Origin: Vibrio spartinae
GTDB lineage: Bacteria > Pseudomonadota > Gammaproteobacteria > Enterobacterales > Vibrionaceae
NCBI RefSeq assembly: GCF_024347135.1
Contig: NZ_AP024907.1
Coordinates: forward strand, 1,107,001 to 1,171,000
Length of the DNA: 64,000 nt
Reading direction: 5' to 3'
Both the position numbers and the translations under genes were made by a program. The notes under the pieces were generated by a model. It was not told the origin of the DNA. It saw nothing but the letters and a program-made list of their open reading frames with translations, and did no database searches. Positions 54,668 to 64,000 of this stretch are shown here, in pieces (position 1 is the first letter of the stretch; the number at the start of each line of letters is the position of its first letter).

Positions 54668-55104
54668 AAGATAAATTTCCTTTTTTAACGGTCTCTAAAT
54701 GGACCTTGTCCAGTAAATATCCCTAGTATTATTAGAGTATTTACTTAGTTGGCGGCTGATACTAGGGACTAGTGTAGGGCATAGAAATCCGACCAGTTTA
54801 AATTTGTGATGTAAAATTACTGATCTGGTAGCTATATGGCATGAATTGGGGTGAAAAAGTTACTTTTTAGAGTATATGCTCTATCGGGATTAGAGGGTTA
54901 AATCATCAATTTGTCATATTTCTAGTGTGAAATGATAAGGTTATAGTGATGGATATATCACACAGAGCCGTTCCCCCATCTTTATATGTAGTAAACTTTC
55001 ATACATTTTTTGGGGGGTTTGCGTGCTTCTGAAAGAATTTAGGTTATTTTTCTGTAAATCAAAACAAAATTGATCTATTTCAAAAATTATTCACAGAAAG
55101 TCAT
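54668..55104. other. Long A+T-rich region upstream of fadL
   Basis: No gene recognised. It should hold the fadL promoter; a loose FadR-like inverted pattern (GGACCTTGTCC) occurs near 54700-54715 but does not fit the consensus well. Confidence 0.45.
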
Positions 55105-55116
55105 TATAGTAGCTCA

Positions 55117-55275
55117 TGTCATCTGGTTAGCCGTCAGGTTAACATGTTGAGCAAGATGACACTTCCTTTTGAAGGCTGACTTTACTTTCTCCTAATCAGG
55201 AAACTGATTTTTCAATTGGCGTAAGTTAATTGCTTTATACATTCCAACCACACAGTTTTGTGTGGTTTTTTTTTG
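55117..55275 (+). ncRNA. Candidate small RNA between fadL and fadI
   Basis: A strong terminator (AACCACAC, loop, GTGTGGTT, then about nine T, 55246-55275) lies in a gap with no coding frame upstream of it. A TATAGT box at 55105-55110 would start an RNA of about 160 nt. The terminator needs a + strand transcript to stop, and no gene supplies one. There is no good -35 box and I recognise no known RNA family, so this is a prediction only. Confidence 0.4.
55246..55275 (+). terminator. Orphan rho-independent terminator upstream of fadI
   Basis: AACCACAC pairs with GTGTGGTT across a 6-base loop, followed by a run of T. It shields fadI from upstream transcription or ends a small RNA. Confidence 0.85.
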
Positions 55276-55484
55276 CTTCGATTTTCATATGGGGGCTCTG
55301 CGTTGGTGATAAGCGCATGACTTTCACCCCAATACCTTTCACCTGATCACCCTTCACCCGATCACCTTTCGGCAGAGAACACCAATATTCAAAATGTGCT
55401 TAGTCACTCTTTTTGCAAAAGAAAATTTTGCAAAAGAAAATGAAGTGGTTGTTTGGCATTTGTTAACAATTTAGCTACAATCTC

Positions 55485-55501
55485 AACAGGTCAGACCTCT
55501 A
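55485..55501. promoter_or_regulatory. FadR-like operator before fadI
   Basis: AACAGGTCAGACCTCTA, 19 bases before the fadI start, resembles the FadR site with central GGTCNGACC. FadR would repress fadIJ until acyl-CoA is present. The right arm departs from the symmetric consensus. Confidence 0.6.
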
Positions 55502-55519
55502 TGCTTATAAGGATATCAT

Positions 55520-56848
55520 ATGGCGACAAAGCGATGTCGGACACCGAAACTATGCCGGACACACGCAGGAGAGAGGATCGCGATTGTGAGCGGTATTCGT
55601 ACCCCTTTTGCCCGTCAGTGGACAGCGTTCCGTCAGGTCACCGCGATTGAGTTAGGCACGATGGTGGTGAATGAGTTACTGCAACGCACCGGTATTGATA
55701 AGCAATTGATTGATCAAGTGGTCTTTGGTCAGGTCATCCAAATGCCGGAAGCTCCCAATATTGCTCGGGAGATTGTGTTGAATGCGGGATTAGATGTTCA
55801 TACCGATGCCTACAGTGTGACACGAGCCTGCGCGACAAGCTTACAGGCATTGACCGCAGCATCGGAAAGTATCCTCTGTGGTCACACGGACATTGCAATT
55901 GTCGGTGGTGCTGATTCTTCGTCTGTCCTGCCAATTGGCGTATCGAAAACATTGGCGTCGGCATTATTAGCCAGCTCGAAAGCGAAAACGCTGACGAAAA
56001 AGATTCAGGCATTTAAACGCATGACATTGCGCGATTTATTACCGGTTCCACCCGCAATCGCTGAGTATTCTACCGGTTTGTCGATGGGTGATACGGCTGA
56101 GCAAATGGCGAAGACTTATCAAATCAGCCGCGAGGATCAGGATGAATTGGCTTTTCAGTCTCATCAGAAAGCGGCCGCAGCCTGGGAGTCGGGTAAATTA
56201 AGCGCTGAAGTAATGACTGCCTATCCGAAGCCTTATCAGGCAGTGCTGGATCAGGATAATAACTTGCGGGCAGATACCACCCGGGACGCGTATCACAAAT
56301 TGCGGCCTGCGTTTGATCGTCGTTTCGGGACAGTCACCGCCGCCAACAGTACGCCCTTAACCGATGGTGCCGCTGCGATGTTGATTATGCGCGAGCAGCG
56401 CGCGAAAGAATTAGGACTGCCAATCTTAGGTTACCTACGCTCTTATGCTTATCAAGCTATCCCGGTGAAACAGGATATGTTGATGGGGCCGGCACATACG
56501 ACACCGCTTGCTTTAGAAAGAGCAGGACTGACATTAGCGGATATTTCGCTGATCGAAATGCACGAAGCGTTTGCATCTCAAGTGCTGGCAAATCTGAAAA
56601 TGTTTGCCAGCCCCGAGTTTGCAAAACAGATTGGACGCAGTCATCCGATCGGAGAGGTCGATATGACACGATTTAATGTTTCCGGAGGATCGATTGCGTA
56701 TGGTCATCCGTTCGCGGCAACAGGTGCCAGACTGGTCACACAATTACTTCATGAGCTGAATCGCAGAAATGGCGGTTTTGGTTTGGTGACAGCATGTGCT
56801 GCCGGTGGTTTGGGCGCGGCATTGGTACTGGAGGTTGATCATGGCTGA
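55520..56848 (+). CDS. fadI: 3-ketoacyl-CoA thiolase FadI
   Basis: Thiolytic last step of fatty-acid beta-oxidation and beta subunit of the FadIJ complex. The 442 residues include the nucleophile C104 in [12 protein letters not shown], the [10 protein letters not shown] loop with its His near residue 397, and the C-terminal [11 protein letters not shown] with the second catalytic Cys. ATG 55520 follows ATAAGGATATC. It overlaps fadJ by eight bases. Confidence 0.96.
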   Translation: MATKRCRTPKLCRTHAGERIAIVSGIRTPFARQWTAFRQVTAIELGTMVVNELLQRTGIDKQLIDQVVFGQVIQMPEAPNIAREIVLNAGLDVHTDAYSVTRACATSLQALTAASESILCGHTDIAIVGGADSSSVLPIGVSKTLASALLASSKAKTLTKKIQAFKRMTLRDLLPVPPAIAEYSTGLSMGDTAEQMAKTYQISREDQDELAFQSHQKAAAAWESGKLSAEVMTAYPKPYQAVLDQDNNLRADTTRDAYHKLRPAFDRRFGTVTAANSTPLTDGAAAMLIMREQRAKELGLPILGYLRSYAYQAIPVKQDMLMGPAHTTPLALERAGLTLADISLIEMHEAFASQVLANLKMFASPEFAKQIGRSHPIGEVDMTRFNVSGGSIAYGHPFAATGARLVTQLLHELNRRNGGFGLVTACAAGGLGAALVLEVDHG

Positions 56849-58988
56849 ACTGCATTATTCTGAGCAGGGAAGTTTTCATCTGACGATTGAAGACGATCTC
56901 GCTTGGCTGGCGCTGGATGTGCCAGAGGAAAGCATGAATACACTGAAAGCATCCTTTAGCGATGAGATTGATGCCATTCTGACAGATTTGTCGCAAGCGG
57001 CGCAGCGCGTTAAAGGGTTAGTGATTTATTCCCGCAAACCGGATAATTTTATTGTCGGTGCCGACATCACCATGTTCGAGCAGTGCCAATCGGCCGACGA
57101 TGCTGCGAGTCTGGCAAAGATGGGGCAGGATATTTTCCACAAAATAGAAGCGTTGCCGTTTCCGGTTGTTGCTGCGATTCATGGCGCATGTCTGGGTGGC
57201 GGTCTTGAGCTGGCATTAGCGTGTGATTATCGCGTATGTAGTGATGATCCAGCCACGGCTTTGGGGTTGCCAGAAGTTCAGTTGGGCCTGTTACCCGGCT
57301 CAGGTGGTACGCAACGACTCCCGCGCCTGATTGGATTACTGCCCGCACTCGATCTGATTCTGACGGGTAAAAACGTCCGCAGTAAAAAAGCATTGAAACT
57401 GGGTCTGGTCAACGCTTGTGTTGCGCAAGATGGCTTATTGAATGCTGCGCGGATGATCATCGAAAAACCGACCAACTTTAAGACCCGCTCAAGCTGGAAA
57501 AAGCGCCTGACGAGAGGTGTGCTGGCGTTGAAGACTGTCCGCCATTGGGTGATCAAACAGGCTCGCAAGAAAGCGCAGGCAAAGGCGAAGCATCATTATC
57601 CTGCGATTGATGCCATTTTGGATGTCATCCGACAAGGCTTTGATGACGGCATGAGTGCCGGGCTGATCAAAGAGGCTCAAACGTTTGGTCGCTTGGCGAT
57701 GACCAGTGAATCTCAGGCATTACGGTCTATTTTCCTCGCTACATCTGCGCTCAAACGGGAAATGAAAGCGGATGATCGGGTGAAAGAGGTTCACCATGTC
57801 TCGATTTTAGGTGGCGGACTGATGGGCGCCGGTATCGGCTATGTGACGGTCGATAAGGCGAAAAAGAGACTCAGAATCAAGGATGTCAGTCATCAGGGCG
57901 TGCTTCACGCATTTCAGTATATCTATCAACGTTTGAATAAAAAATGTCAGCGCAGGTATCTCTCTGAAGCTGATGTCCGGGCCGCAATGGCGACGGTCTC
58001 TGGCGGGATCGATTTTTCCGGCTTTGGCGAAACCGATGTCGTGATTGAAGCTGTGTTTGAAGATTTAAAACTGAAACAAGAGATGGTGGCGTCGGTTGAA
58101 TCACATACCCGGGAGCACACAATTTTTGCGTCAAATACCTCTTCTTTGCCGATTCATGACATTGCGTCTCATGCTGCCCGGCCAGAAAATATTGTCGGTT
58201 TACACTATTTTAGTCCGGTAGAGAAAATGCCGTTGGTTGAAGTGATTCCTCATCAAGGGACATCCCCTGAAACGATTGCGACGGTTGTCCGGTTAGCCTA
58301 CCAACAAGGGAAAACACCGGTCATTGTTCAGGACCGAGCCGGATTTTATGTCAATCGCATTCTCGCGCTCTATATTAATGGCGCGGTACAGTGTTTGATT
58401 GATGGCGAGCCAATCGAGAAAATTGATCAGGCGTTGGTCGATTTCGGCTTTCCGGTCGGTCCGATGACGTTACTTGATGAGGTCGGGTTTGATGTGGCCT
58501 TTAAGATCTCACCGATTCTCGTTCAAGAGCTGGGTGAGCGTTTCCTCACACCACCGGCATTGGCGCAGCTAATCAGCGATGGGAGAAAAGGACGGAAGTC
58601 CGGATTGGGATTTTATCGCTATAAAGGCAAGAAGAAACAGCCGGATCGTTCGATTTACCGTCAGCTAAAAATTCGCGAACAAGTTTCACTCAGTCATCAC
58701 GATATTGCATTGCGCTGTGTACTTCCTCTCTTGAATGAAGCAGTGATGTGTCTTGACCAATCGGTGATTCGCAATGCTCGTGACGGGGATATCGGTGCCA
58801 TTTTCGGAATTGGTTTCCCGCCGTTTTTAGGGGGGCCTTTCCGTTATATGGATCAGGTCGGGTTACAGCTGATTGTCGAGCAAATGCAGACGCTGTCTGG
58901 TGATCTTTGTCAGCCATGTCCTGCGTTAATGGCGCGTCTGGAGAATCAGCAACTGTTTTATGCAGAGGAACGTCCAAAGACAAAATGA
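56841..58988 (+). CDS. fadJ: Multifunctional fatty acid oxidation protein FadJ
   Basis: Alpha subunit with enoyl-CoA hydratase and 3-hydroxyacyl-CoA dehydrogenase activities. The 715 residues comprise an N-terminal crotonase domain ([46 protein letters not shown]), the NAD-binding [10 protein letters not shown] (about 324-333), and dehydrogenase domains with the [14 protein letters not shown]is. The frame starts 15 codons earlier, but ATG 56841 with GGAGG fits and overlaps fadI. Length matches FadJ rather than FadB. Confidence 0.96.
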   Translation: MAELHYSEQGSFHLTIEDDLAWLALDVPEESMNTLKASFSDEIDAILTDLSQAAQRVKGLVIYSRKPDNFIVGADITMFEQCQSADDAASLAKMGQDIFHKIEALPFPVVAAIHGACLGGGLELALACDYRVCSDDPATALGLPEVQLGLLPGSGGTQRLPRLIGLLPALDLILTGKNVRSKKALKLGLVNACVAQDGLLNAARMIIEKPTNFKTRSSWKKRLTRGVLALKTVRHWVIKQARKKAQAKAKHHYPAIDAILDVIRQGFDDGMSAGLIKEAQTFGRLAMTSESQALRSIFLATSALKREMKADDRVKEVHHVSILGGGLMGAGIGYVTVDKAKKRLRIKDVSHQGVLHAFQYIYQRLNKKCQRRYLSEADVRAAMATVSGGIDFSGFGETDVVIEAVFEDLKLKQEMVASVESHTREHTIFASNTSSLPIHDIASHAARPENIVGLHYFSPVEKMPLVEVIPHQGTSPETIATVVRLAYQQGKTPVIVQDRAGFYVNRILALYINGAVQCLIDGEPIEKIDQALVDFGFPVGPMTLLDEVGFDVAFKISPILVQELGERFLTPPALAQLISDGRKGRKSGLGFYRYKGKKKQPDRSIYRQLKIREQVSLSHHDIALRCVLPLLNEAVMCLDQSVIRNARDGDIGAIFGIGFPPFLGGPFRYMDQVGLQLIVEQMQTLSGDLCQPCPALMARLENQQLFYAEERPKTK

Positions 58989-59126
58989 CAGGGCGGTTGA
59001 GAGCTCATGCGTGAGTCGGACAAATATGAGTGCGTTGCTGCGACTCTCCCGGAGAACAATTGGAGTGTCGATAAAGCTAGTGTATGCTAACTCGGATTGT
59101 CAAACTGTTGGCCAAAAGGACGAAAA

Positions 59127-59675
59127 ATGGATGCATTAGAGTTACTCCTGAATCGCCGCTCCGTTGCGAAATTAGGCACACCGGCGCCAGAAGGGAATGT
59201 ATTGGAAAATATTATCCGGGCGGGGCTTCGCGCCCCCGATCATGGCGGGTTAACGCCTTGGCGTTTTGTGATTGCCCAAGAGCACGGCTTAAAGAAATTG
59301 TCGGATATTTTAGTGCAAGCGGTGATTGCTGAGGGTGGCGATGACGCGCAGCTTGAAAAAGTCAAAAATGCGCCTTTCCGGGCGCCGATGGTGATTACCG
59401 TGATCGCCAAAGTCACCCCGCATGAGAAAGTCCCGGCGTTAGAGCAGCATTTATCGGCCGGATGTGCTGTGCAGGCGATGCAGATGGCAGCGCAGGCGCA
59501 GGGATTCCAAGGGGTGTGGCGCTCCGGTAAATGGATGTTCCATCCGTTAGTCCATCAGGCTTTTGGTCTGGAAGGTGATGATGAGATTGTCGGTTTTCTT
59601 TACTTAGGAACACCGCTGCTTGAGCCGATGAAAGTACCTGACCGAAACCTGTCCCGTTTTGTTGAATACTTGTAA
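59127..59675 (+). CDS. YdjA-type nitroreductase family protein
   Basis: A 182-residue FMN-dependent oxidoreductase: LLLNRRSVAKLGTPAP at the N-terminus (the RRS FMN-binding Arg), GLRAPDHGGLTPWRF, and GVWRSGKWMFHP with LGTPLLEP at the end. Length and motifs match E. coli YdjA, whose physiological substrate is not known. ATG 59127 follows AAAGGACG. It lies alone between fadJ and the aphB-like gene. Confidence 0.93.
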   Translation: MDALELLLNRRSVAKLGTPAPEGNVLENIIRAGLRAPDHGGLTPWRFVIAQEHGLKKLSDILVQAVIAEGGDDAQLEKVKNAPFRAPMVITVIAKVTPHEKVPALEQHLSAGCAVQAMQMAAQAQGFQGVWRSGKWMFHPLVHQAFGLEGDDEIVGFLYLGTPLLEPMKVPDRNLSRFVEYL

Positions 59676-59818
59676 GATAAATACAGTTATCGATGTTTTA
59701 ACGCATGTTTAACAACGATATTCACAAAGTGTATTCACAAAATAGATTGACGAGCGTGAATCATCCTGATGATTTTGTGTCGGGGTGATCCACCGATTTC
59801 TCAACCGACCAGATGGCG

Positions 59819-60697
59819 TTATGAATCCATATGGTATGACATGATGAAATCAATAAAGAGTCTGACTTTCTCAGGCAGATGATCTTTGTGATTGTAGAGC
59901 ATATAGATATCTCGGGAGTTCGCGCTCCAGTCCTCCAGAATCTGAACCAATTCACCGGTTTCCTGATATTCTTTGATCATGACGTCCGGCATGAGCGTAA
60001 TACCTAATCCTTCAGAACAGGCCATACGGACGACATCCAGTGTATTGGCCTGAAACCGTCCCCGCTCATTATTGGTCACATGCTCTCCCTTGGTATTTGT
60101 GAGTTGCCATTTTAGTAACGGGCTCCCTTTCAGCAGTGAATGATGAATGAGCTCTTCTGCGTGATGTGGTGCCGGGTGTTTCGCCAGATAGGTCGGACTG
60201 GCGACCAGAATATCTTTAACTTCGTTAATTTTGCGGGCAATGAGCGAAGAATCACGTTGAGGTCCGACCCGAAAAATGACATCCCACTCGGTGGGATCAA
60301 GCTGGTCAGCATGATTGCTTGTGGTGAGCTCAAGGTTGATCTCTGGATAGTCTTGCATGAAAGCCGTAAACATCGGCATCATCATTCGTTTCGTTAGGTT
60401 TGAGGGGGCTGATATTTTTATCTTGCCTGACGCGCCCCGACATTCGTCACTGATTTCTTCAGCGGCCATTGATAAACGTTGTAAGAGAGGAGAACACTCT
60501 TTGAAGAAACGCTCGCCAGCTTCAGTCAGCGATAATTTGCGAGCATGGCGGTTGAGTAGTCTTAAGTTCAGCGAATCTTCAAGCGCCTGAATACGCCGGG
60601 TGATGGTTGCCACCGGTATCAGGGTTCTCCGTGATGTCGCTGTGTAACTTCCATTCTCGACTACCAAGCGGAATAGATTTAAATCGTCTAATTTCAT
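59819..60697 (-). CDS. aphB: LysR-family regulator AphB
   Basis: A LysR-type activator of 292 residues, strongly resembling V. cholerae AphB over the whole length (MKLDDLNLFRLVVENGSYT; PVATITRRIQALEDSLNL; SAPSNLTKRMMMPMF; ACSEGLGITLMPDVMIKEY). AphB activates virulence (tcpPH) and acid and anaerobic response genes in V. cholerae; the effector-domain Cys (C227 here) lies in the region reported to sense oxygen there, though I cannot confirm the numbering. No virulence island is in this window, so its ancestral metabolic role is likely. The neighbourhood (response regulator, apt, dnaX) matches the V. cholerae order. Confidence 0.9.
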   Translation of the reverse strand: MKLDDLNLFRLVVENGSYTATSRRTLIPVATITRRIQALEDSLNLRLLNRHARKLSLTEAGERFFKECSPLLQRLSMAAEEISDECRGASGKIKISAPSNLTKRMMMPMFTAFMQDYPEINLELTTSNHADQLDPTEWDVIFRVGPQRDSSLIARKINEVKDILVASPTYLAKHPAPHHAEELIHHSLLKGSPLLKWQLTNTKGEHVTNNERGRFQANTLDVVRMACSEGLGITLMPDVMIKEYQETGELVQILEDWSANSRDIYMLYNHKDHLPEKVRLFIDFIMSYHMDS

Positions 60698-61084
60698 AGT
60701 TTCCTGACATAACGGTTAATTAACGGGTTTCACCTGTATACACGGAACTGAATTGTCAAAGTTTGAGGCATATCAACATGTTTATCGAAAACTCATTTTC
60801 CAAACATAGTGTATATCCGTAAAAATGGCAGTGGAACATAGAATTTGAAGCTCATTTTTGCGTTTAAAAATAATATTTGTTGGGGTGCATGACTATTTGA
60901 ACCGGTGTTTTAATGTATAGTATAGGATGCAAAACGAAAGTGGAATGTTTGTACTAACAGCCCAAAGCGGCTACTTTTAGTAAAAGCGATTATAATTCTC
61001 AATAATAAATTCGTGATGAGGTGTTTACCCAGCGAAGCTTTTGAACTCACTTTCTCCACATTTTGCGTTTGTGAGGCAGTTAGT
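60698..61084. other. Intergenic region between aphB and the response regulator
   Basis: No gene recognised. A possible + strand promoter is TTGAAC (60897-60902), 18-base spacer, TATAGG (60921-60926). Open frame upstream of 61085 lacks a ribosome site. Confidence 0.45.
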
Positions 61085-62191
61085 ATGTTTAAACCCGAAT
61101 TTCCTGACTCAGAGAAATTTTCTGGGCAAACACCGTTAAGTAATAAAACGATCCTTGTTGTTGATGACGATCCGGTTTTTCGTCGGATTACCCGTGGTTA
61201 TCTCGTGTCGCAAGGATGTACCGTTCATGAAGCTGAAGACGGTTTGGAAGGGCTGAAACAATTAAGAGTCCAAAGCCCTGACTTAGTGATCTGTGACATT
61301 TCAATGCCTGTTTTGAACGGGTTGGAATTTGTTGAAGAAGTGAGTCTGGGCTATCCCTGTCTACCGATGATTGTTATCTCAGCGACGGATGATATATCCG
61401 ATGTTGCACGCGCATTGAAGTATGGGATTAAAGACTTCCTCTCTAAGCCGATCAGTGACTATTCTCATTTGGGACAAGCGATTAGCAACACCTTGAGTGA
61501 TACGCATAGCCATATCTCGGATCAACGTGATTTTTCCAGCCAGTGGTTTCAAGTCGAAGATGGTGGTGATATTCCGGAAGAACAGGAATTATACTGGCAT
61601 CTGGAATATTTACAGCAGAATTTGAGTGCTGCCAGAGAACTGCTCAATGCATTATTGCCGGAAAATGATACAAGCCAAGGCGTATGGCGATGTAGCTATC
61701 GCTTACTTCAGTCTGCCGATACCATGCCCCTTGTGTTTGATTATGCTTGGCTCATGAATGGTCAATATGCTTTCTATATTGCCGACTCAGAGTCTCAGTC
61801 GTGTGATGGCATCGCGACGACTTTATTGATCCGGGCTTTGTTCCACGACTATCTGCGCGGCCTGCAATCGGTGGGCGCTGATTTGAAAGATCTGGCGGAT
61901 ATCTTAGAAAAAGGAATTAGCTGTACCGAATGCGCCTGTTCAATTTCAGCCATGATTGGTATCGCAAATCTCAGTGATGGGACGTTGTCGATTTTGCCTG
62001 CGGGCATGGATTGCTTCTGGAGCAACGGTCAAAATAGTCAGCATATCGCTGGTGGTGTTTCACTCGGTGATAACTGCCGGAAAAATTTCATCACACAGGA
62101 TTTACCATTGCGAGAAAGTTCCGAGATCTCTGTCAGTCGTCTCGGTATCAGTTCATTTTCACTGAATATCAGCCAAAAAACTGAAGCATAA
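61085..62191 (+). CDS. RssB-like response regulator with inactive PP2C-type output domain
   Basis: A 368-residue protein with an N-terminal receiver domain (ILVVDDDP; phosphoacceptor D71 in LVICDISMP; K in the LSKPISDY segment) and a C-terminal PPM-phosphatase-like domain lacking obvious metal-binding aspartates. The arrangement is that of RssB/SprE, which delivers RpoS to the ClpXP protease, and a similar gene lies by aphB in V. cholerae. Whether this one controls RpoS is inference. The frame opens 24 codons upstream, but ATG 61085 with GAGG is the likely start. Confidence 0.82.
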   Translation: MFKPEFPDSEKFSGQTPLSNKTILVVDDDPVFRRITRGYLVSQGCTVHEAEDGLEGLKQLRVQSPDLVICDISMPVLNGLEFVEEVSLGYPCLPMIVISATDDISDVARALKYGIKDFLSKPISDYSHLGQAISNTLSDTHSHISDQRDFSSQWFQVEDGGDIPEEQELYWHLEYLQQNLSAARELLNALLPENDTSQGVWRCSYRLLQSADTMPLVFDYAWLMNGQYAFYIADSESQSCDGIATTLLIRALFHDYLRGLQSVGADLKDLADILEKGISCTECACSISAMIGIANLSDGTLSILPAGMDCFWSNGQNSQHIAGGVSLGDNCRKNFITQDLPLRESSEISVSRLGISSFSLNISQKTEA

Positions 62192-62299
62192 AACGACATT
62201 ACCTTTGTTTCTCATCATCGCATGACGCACTTTTCGCAGTATTCCGGTTGAGAGCCTGTTGCGAAGTCCGAAGAAAATCACTAGCATGAGCGGGAAGTG

Positions 62300-62330
62300 T
62301 GCCCACCCTTCGAGTGGGCGTTTGTTTTTT
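62300..62330 (+). terminator. Terminator after the response regulator
   Basis: GCCCAC, CCTTCGA, GTGGGC, then GTTTGTTTTTT. Extended TTCG-type loop. Confidence 0.85.
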
Positions 62331-62433
62331 AGGCACCACCAATTTTGCAGTGGTATGCTTGTTTTTTACTGAGACCGCGCGAACGTCAATCAACAAGTCA
62401 GTTTGAGGCGGGTATCCAGACAAATAGACATAG

Positions 62434-62982
62434 ATGATGACTACAGACACAATTTCACTGATTAAATCCAGCATTAAGAGTATCCCTGATTATCCGAAAC
62501 CAGGCATTCTGTTTCGAGATGTCACTAGCCTGATGGAAGATGCGCAAGCATATCGGGCTACGATCCAACTGCTGGTCGAACGATATAAAGATATGGGGTT
62601 TACCAAAGTGGTCGGAACGGAAGCACGAGGGTTTCTCTTTGGTGCACCGTTAGCGATTGAGCTGGGGATCGGATTTGTGCCCGTTCGTAAACCGGGAAAA
62701 CTTCCGAGAAAGACGCTTTCTGAGTCTTATGAACTGGAATACGGTATTGATACGCTAGAGATTCATGTCGATGCGATCCAAGAAAATGATCAGGTTTTGA
62801 TTATTGATGACTTGCTGGCGACCGGTGGCACGATTGAAGCGACGACCAAACTGATTCGACGACTCGGTGGTAAAGCCGAACATGCCGGCTTCGTGATTAA
62901 CTTGCCGGAGTTGGGCGGCGACAAGCGTTTGAAAGCTTTGGACTTAGAGATTTTCAGTATTTGTGATTTCGAAGGTCACTGA
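62434..62982 (+). CDS. apt: Adenine phosphoribosyltransferase
   Basis: Salvages adenine to AMP using PRPP. The 182 residues carry [14 protein letters not shown], the dimer-flap region [20 protein letters not shown], and the PRPP loop [13 protein letters not shown] with acidic pair D125/D126. Two adjacent ATGs (62434 and 62437) are possible starts. It precedes dnaX by 66 bases, as in many Gammaproteobacteria. Confidence 0.97.
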   Translation: MMTTDTISLIKSSIKSIPDYPKPGILFRDVTSLMEDAQAYRATIQLLVERYKDMGFTKVVGTEARGFLFGAPLAIELGIGFVPVRKPGKLPRKTLSESYELEYGIDTLEIHVDAIQENDQVLIIDDLLATGGTIEATTKLIRRLGGKAEHAGFVINLPELGGDKRLKALDLEIFSICDFEGH

Positions 62983-63048
62983 GGTTGACGATCGTTCATG
63001 CTCAGCAGAGATTTGAATGATGAACAGAAAGTGTAAACGGAATAATCG

Positions 63049-64000
63049 ATGAGTTATCTAGCATTAGCAAGAAAGTGGCGCCCCACGCAGTTTTCTGAAG
63101 TTGTCGGACAGGCACATGTACTGACAGCTTTAGAAAATGCATTGGCACAGAATCGACTGCATCATGCCTACCTTTTCAGCGGGACGAGAGGCGTAGGGAA
63201 AACCACCATCGGACGGTTATTTGCGAAGGGACTGAACTGTGAAACTGGCATTACCGCCCATCCCTGCGGGCAGTGCGCTGCTTGTCAGGAAATTGAACAG
63301 GGTCGGTTTGTCGATTTACTTGAAATTGATGCCGCGTCACGTACGAAAGTCGAAGATACCCGCGAATTGCTGGATAATGTGCAGTATAAGCCTGCTCGGG
63401 GACGGTTTAAGGTTTATCTCATCGATGAAGTCCACATGCTGTCCCGCCACAGTTTCAATGCATTGCTAAAAACGCTGGAAGAACCGCCAGAATACGTCAA
63501 ATTCTTACTGGCAACGACGGATCCTCAGAAATTGCCAGTGACCATTCTGTCCCGCTGTTTGCAGTTTCACCTAAAACCGATTGGGATCGATCATATTGAG
63601 CAGCAGCTCGCATTTATTCTCAATGAGGAGCAAGTTACAGCAGAAGCTCGTGCTTTGGGGATGATCGCTCATGCAGCCGATGGCAGTATGCGTGATGCGC
63701 TGAGCTTGACGGATCAGGCGATTGCACTCGGAGATGGGGAGATTCAGGCAAACCTTGTCTCCCACATGTTGGGAACCATTGATACTGATCAAGCGCTCCA
63801 TCTTTTGCAGGCATTAAGTCACAAGCAACCTCAAACCGTGATGGCCTACGTCGAACAAATTGCGGCAAATGGCATTGCATGGGATGCATTGTTGCAATCG
63901 CTTGCCACTCAAATACATCGAGTTGCGATGTATCAAATGCTGCCTTCGACGTTAGATAAATTGCAGCCGGATGCAGAAAAAATCAAGCAACTGGCACAAG
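63049..64000 (+). CDS. dnaX: DNA polymerase III tau/gamma subunit, 5' part (cut by window edge)
   Basis: Clamp-loader ATPase of the replicative polymerase. ATG 63049 starts MSYLALARKWRPTQFSEVVG; 317 codons are visible before the edge. Walker A GTRGVGKTT (45-53), zinc ligands C64, C73, C76 and C79, DExx-type LIDEVHML and sensor-1 ATTDPQKLPVTILSRC are present. The frameshift site that makes gamma lies beyond the window. Confidence 0.97.
   Translation, partial: MSYLALARKWRPTQFSEVVGQAHVLTALENALAQNRLHHAYLFSGTRGVGKTTIGRLFAKGLNCETGITAHPCGQCAACQEIEQGRFVDLLEIDAASRTKVEDTRELLDNVQYKPARGRFKVYLIDEVHMLSRHSFNALLKTLEEPPEYVKFLLATTDPQKLPVTILSRCLQFHLKPIGIDHIEQQLAFILNEEQVTAEARALGMIAHAADGSMRDALSLTDQAIALGDGEIQANLVSHMLGTIDTDQALHLLQALSHKQPQTVMAYVEQIAANGIAWDALLQSLATQIHRVAMYQMLPSTLDKLQPDAEKIKQLAQ

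Noticed and set aside
1..64000. CRISPR array, prophage, integron or rRNA operon
   Set aside because: No regularly spaced short repeats, phage structural genes, attC arrays or rRNA sequence were seen.

Overview
The window is a piece of a gammaproteobacterial chromosome that reads as a Vibrio. Reasons: luxO-luxU with a divergent Qrr1 small RNA gene, the sodium-type flagellar protein MotY beside rnt, an AphB-type LysR regulator, and a backbone order purF-rnt/motY-gloA-nth-rsxEGDCBA-uvrB-luxO-luxU-yvcK-moaABCDE-udp-metG/mrp-udk-asmA-cobO-fadL-fadIJ-aphB-apt-dnaX that closely follows the Vibrio cholerae chromosome 1 order I remember. The species cannot be fixed from this alone. The acetoin/butanediol genes would fit a fermentative marine vibrio.

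Backbone, left part (1-12.1 kb): 3' end of purF, a NhaC/YuiF-type antiporter, rnt divergent from motY, gloA, a hexuronate-type GntR regulator, nth and the complete rsxABCDGE electron-transport operon. RsxC carries a 138-bp tandem repeat.

Variable region (12.1-34.2 kb), between rsxA and uvrB: first an acetoin operon (alsD-alsS-short-chain reductase) with divergent alsR; then a decayed citG-like gene, a DUF5718 gene and an isolated kinase-like gene; then a 14.0-kb genomic island. The island is bounded by two ~83-bp direct repeats (19501-19583 and 33501-33583). The right copy contains the 3' end and terminator of a tRNA-Asn gene. Just inside it lies a wrecked P4-type integrase gene (residual start, catalytic Arg and HxxR motifs), itself split by an IS3-family element with a 3-bp target duplication. 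A third copy of the repeat at 18.2 kb suggests an older, mostly lost neighbour island.

Island cargo: this is the most interesting part. An operon encodes two Gfo/Idh/MocA oxidoreductases, two sugar-isomerase-type TIM-barrel proteins and a 130-residue DUF6379 protein, followed by a NagK-like ROK kinase. The second TIM-barrel protein and the DUF6379 protein look like the alpha and beta subunits of the C-glycoside deglycosidases (DgpC/DgpB, CarB/CarC), and the first oxidoreductase looks like the DgpA-type glycoside 3-dehydrogenase. An AraC regulator fused to a GH39-like domain, a GPH-family symporter and an alginate-export-family porin complete a path from outer membrane to cytosolic sugar phosphate. 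I infer a mobile system for non-hydrolytic (oxidation/beta-elimination) glycoside use. The substrate is unknown.

Backbone, right part (34.2-64 kb): uvrB; qrr1 with a sigma-54 promoter and two LuxO-type sites, then luxO-luxU; yvcK; a Moco-riboswitch-like leader and moaABCDE; a CBS protein; udp; an unrecognised membrane-anchored protein; metG/mrp; udk; asmA; cobO; a low-molecular-weight phosphatase; fadL and, behind a FadR-like operator and a possible small RNA, fadIJ; a ydjA-type nitroreductase; aphB; an RssB-like response regulator; apt; and the 5' half of dnaX, cut by the window edge.
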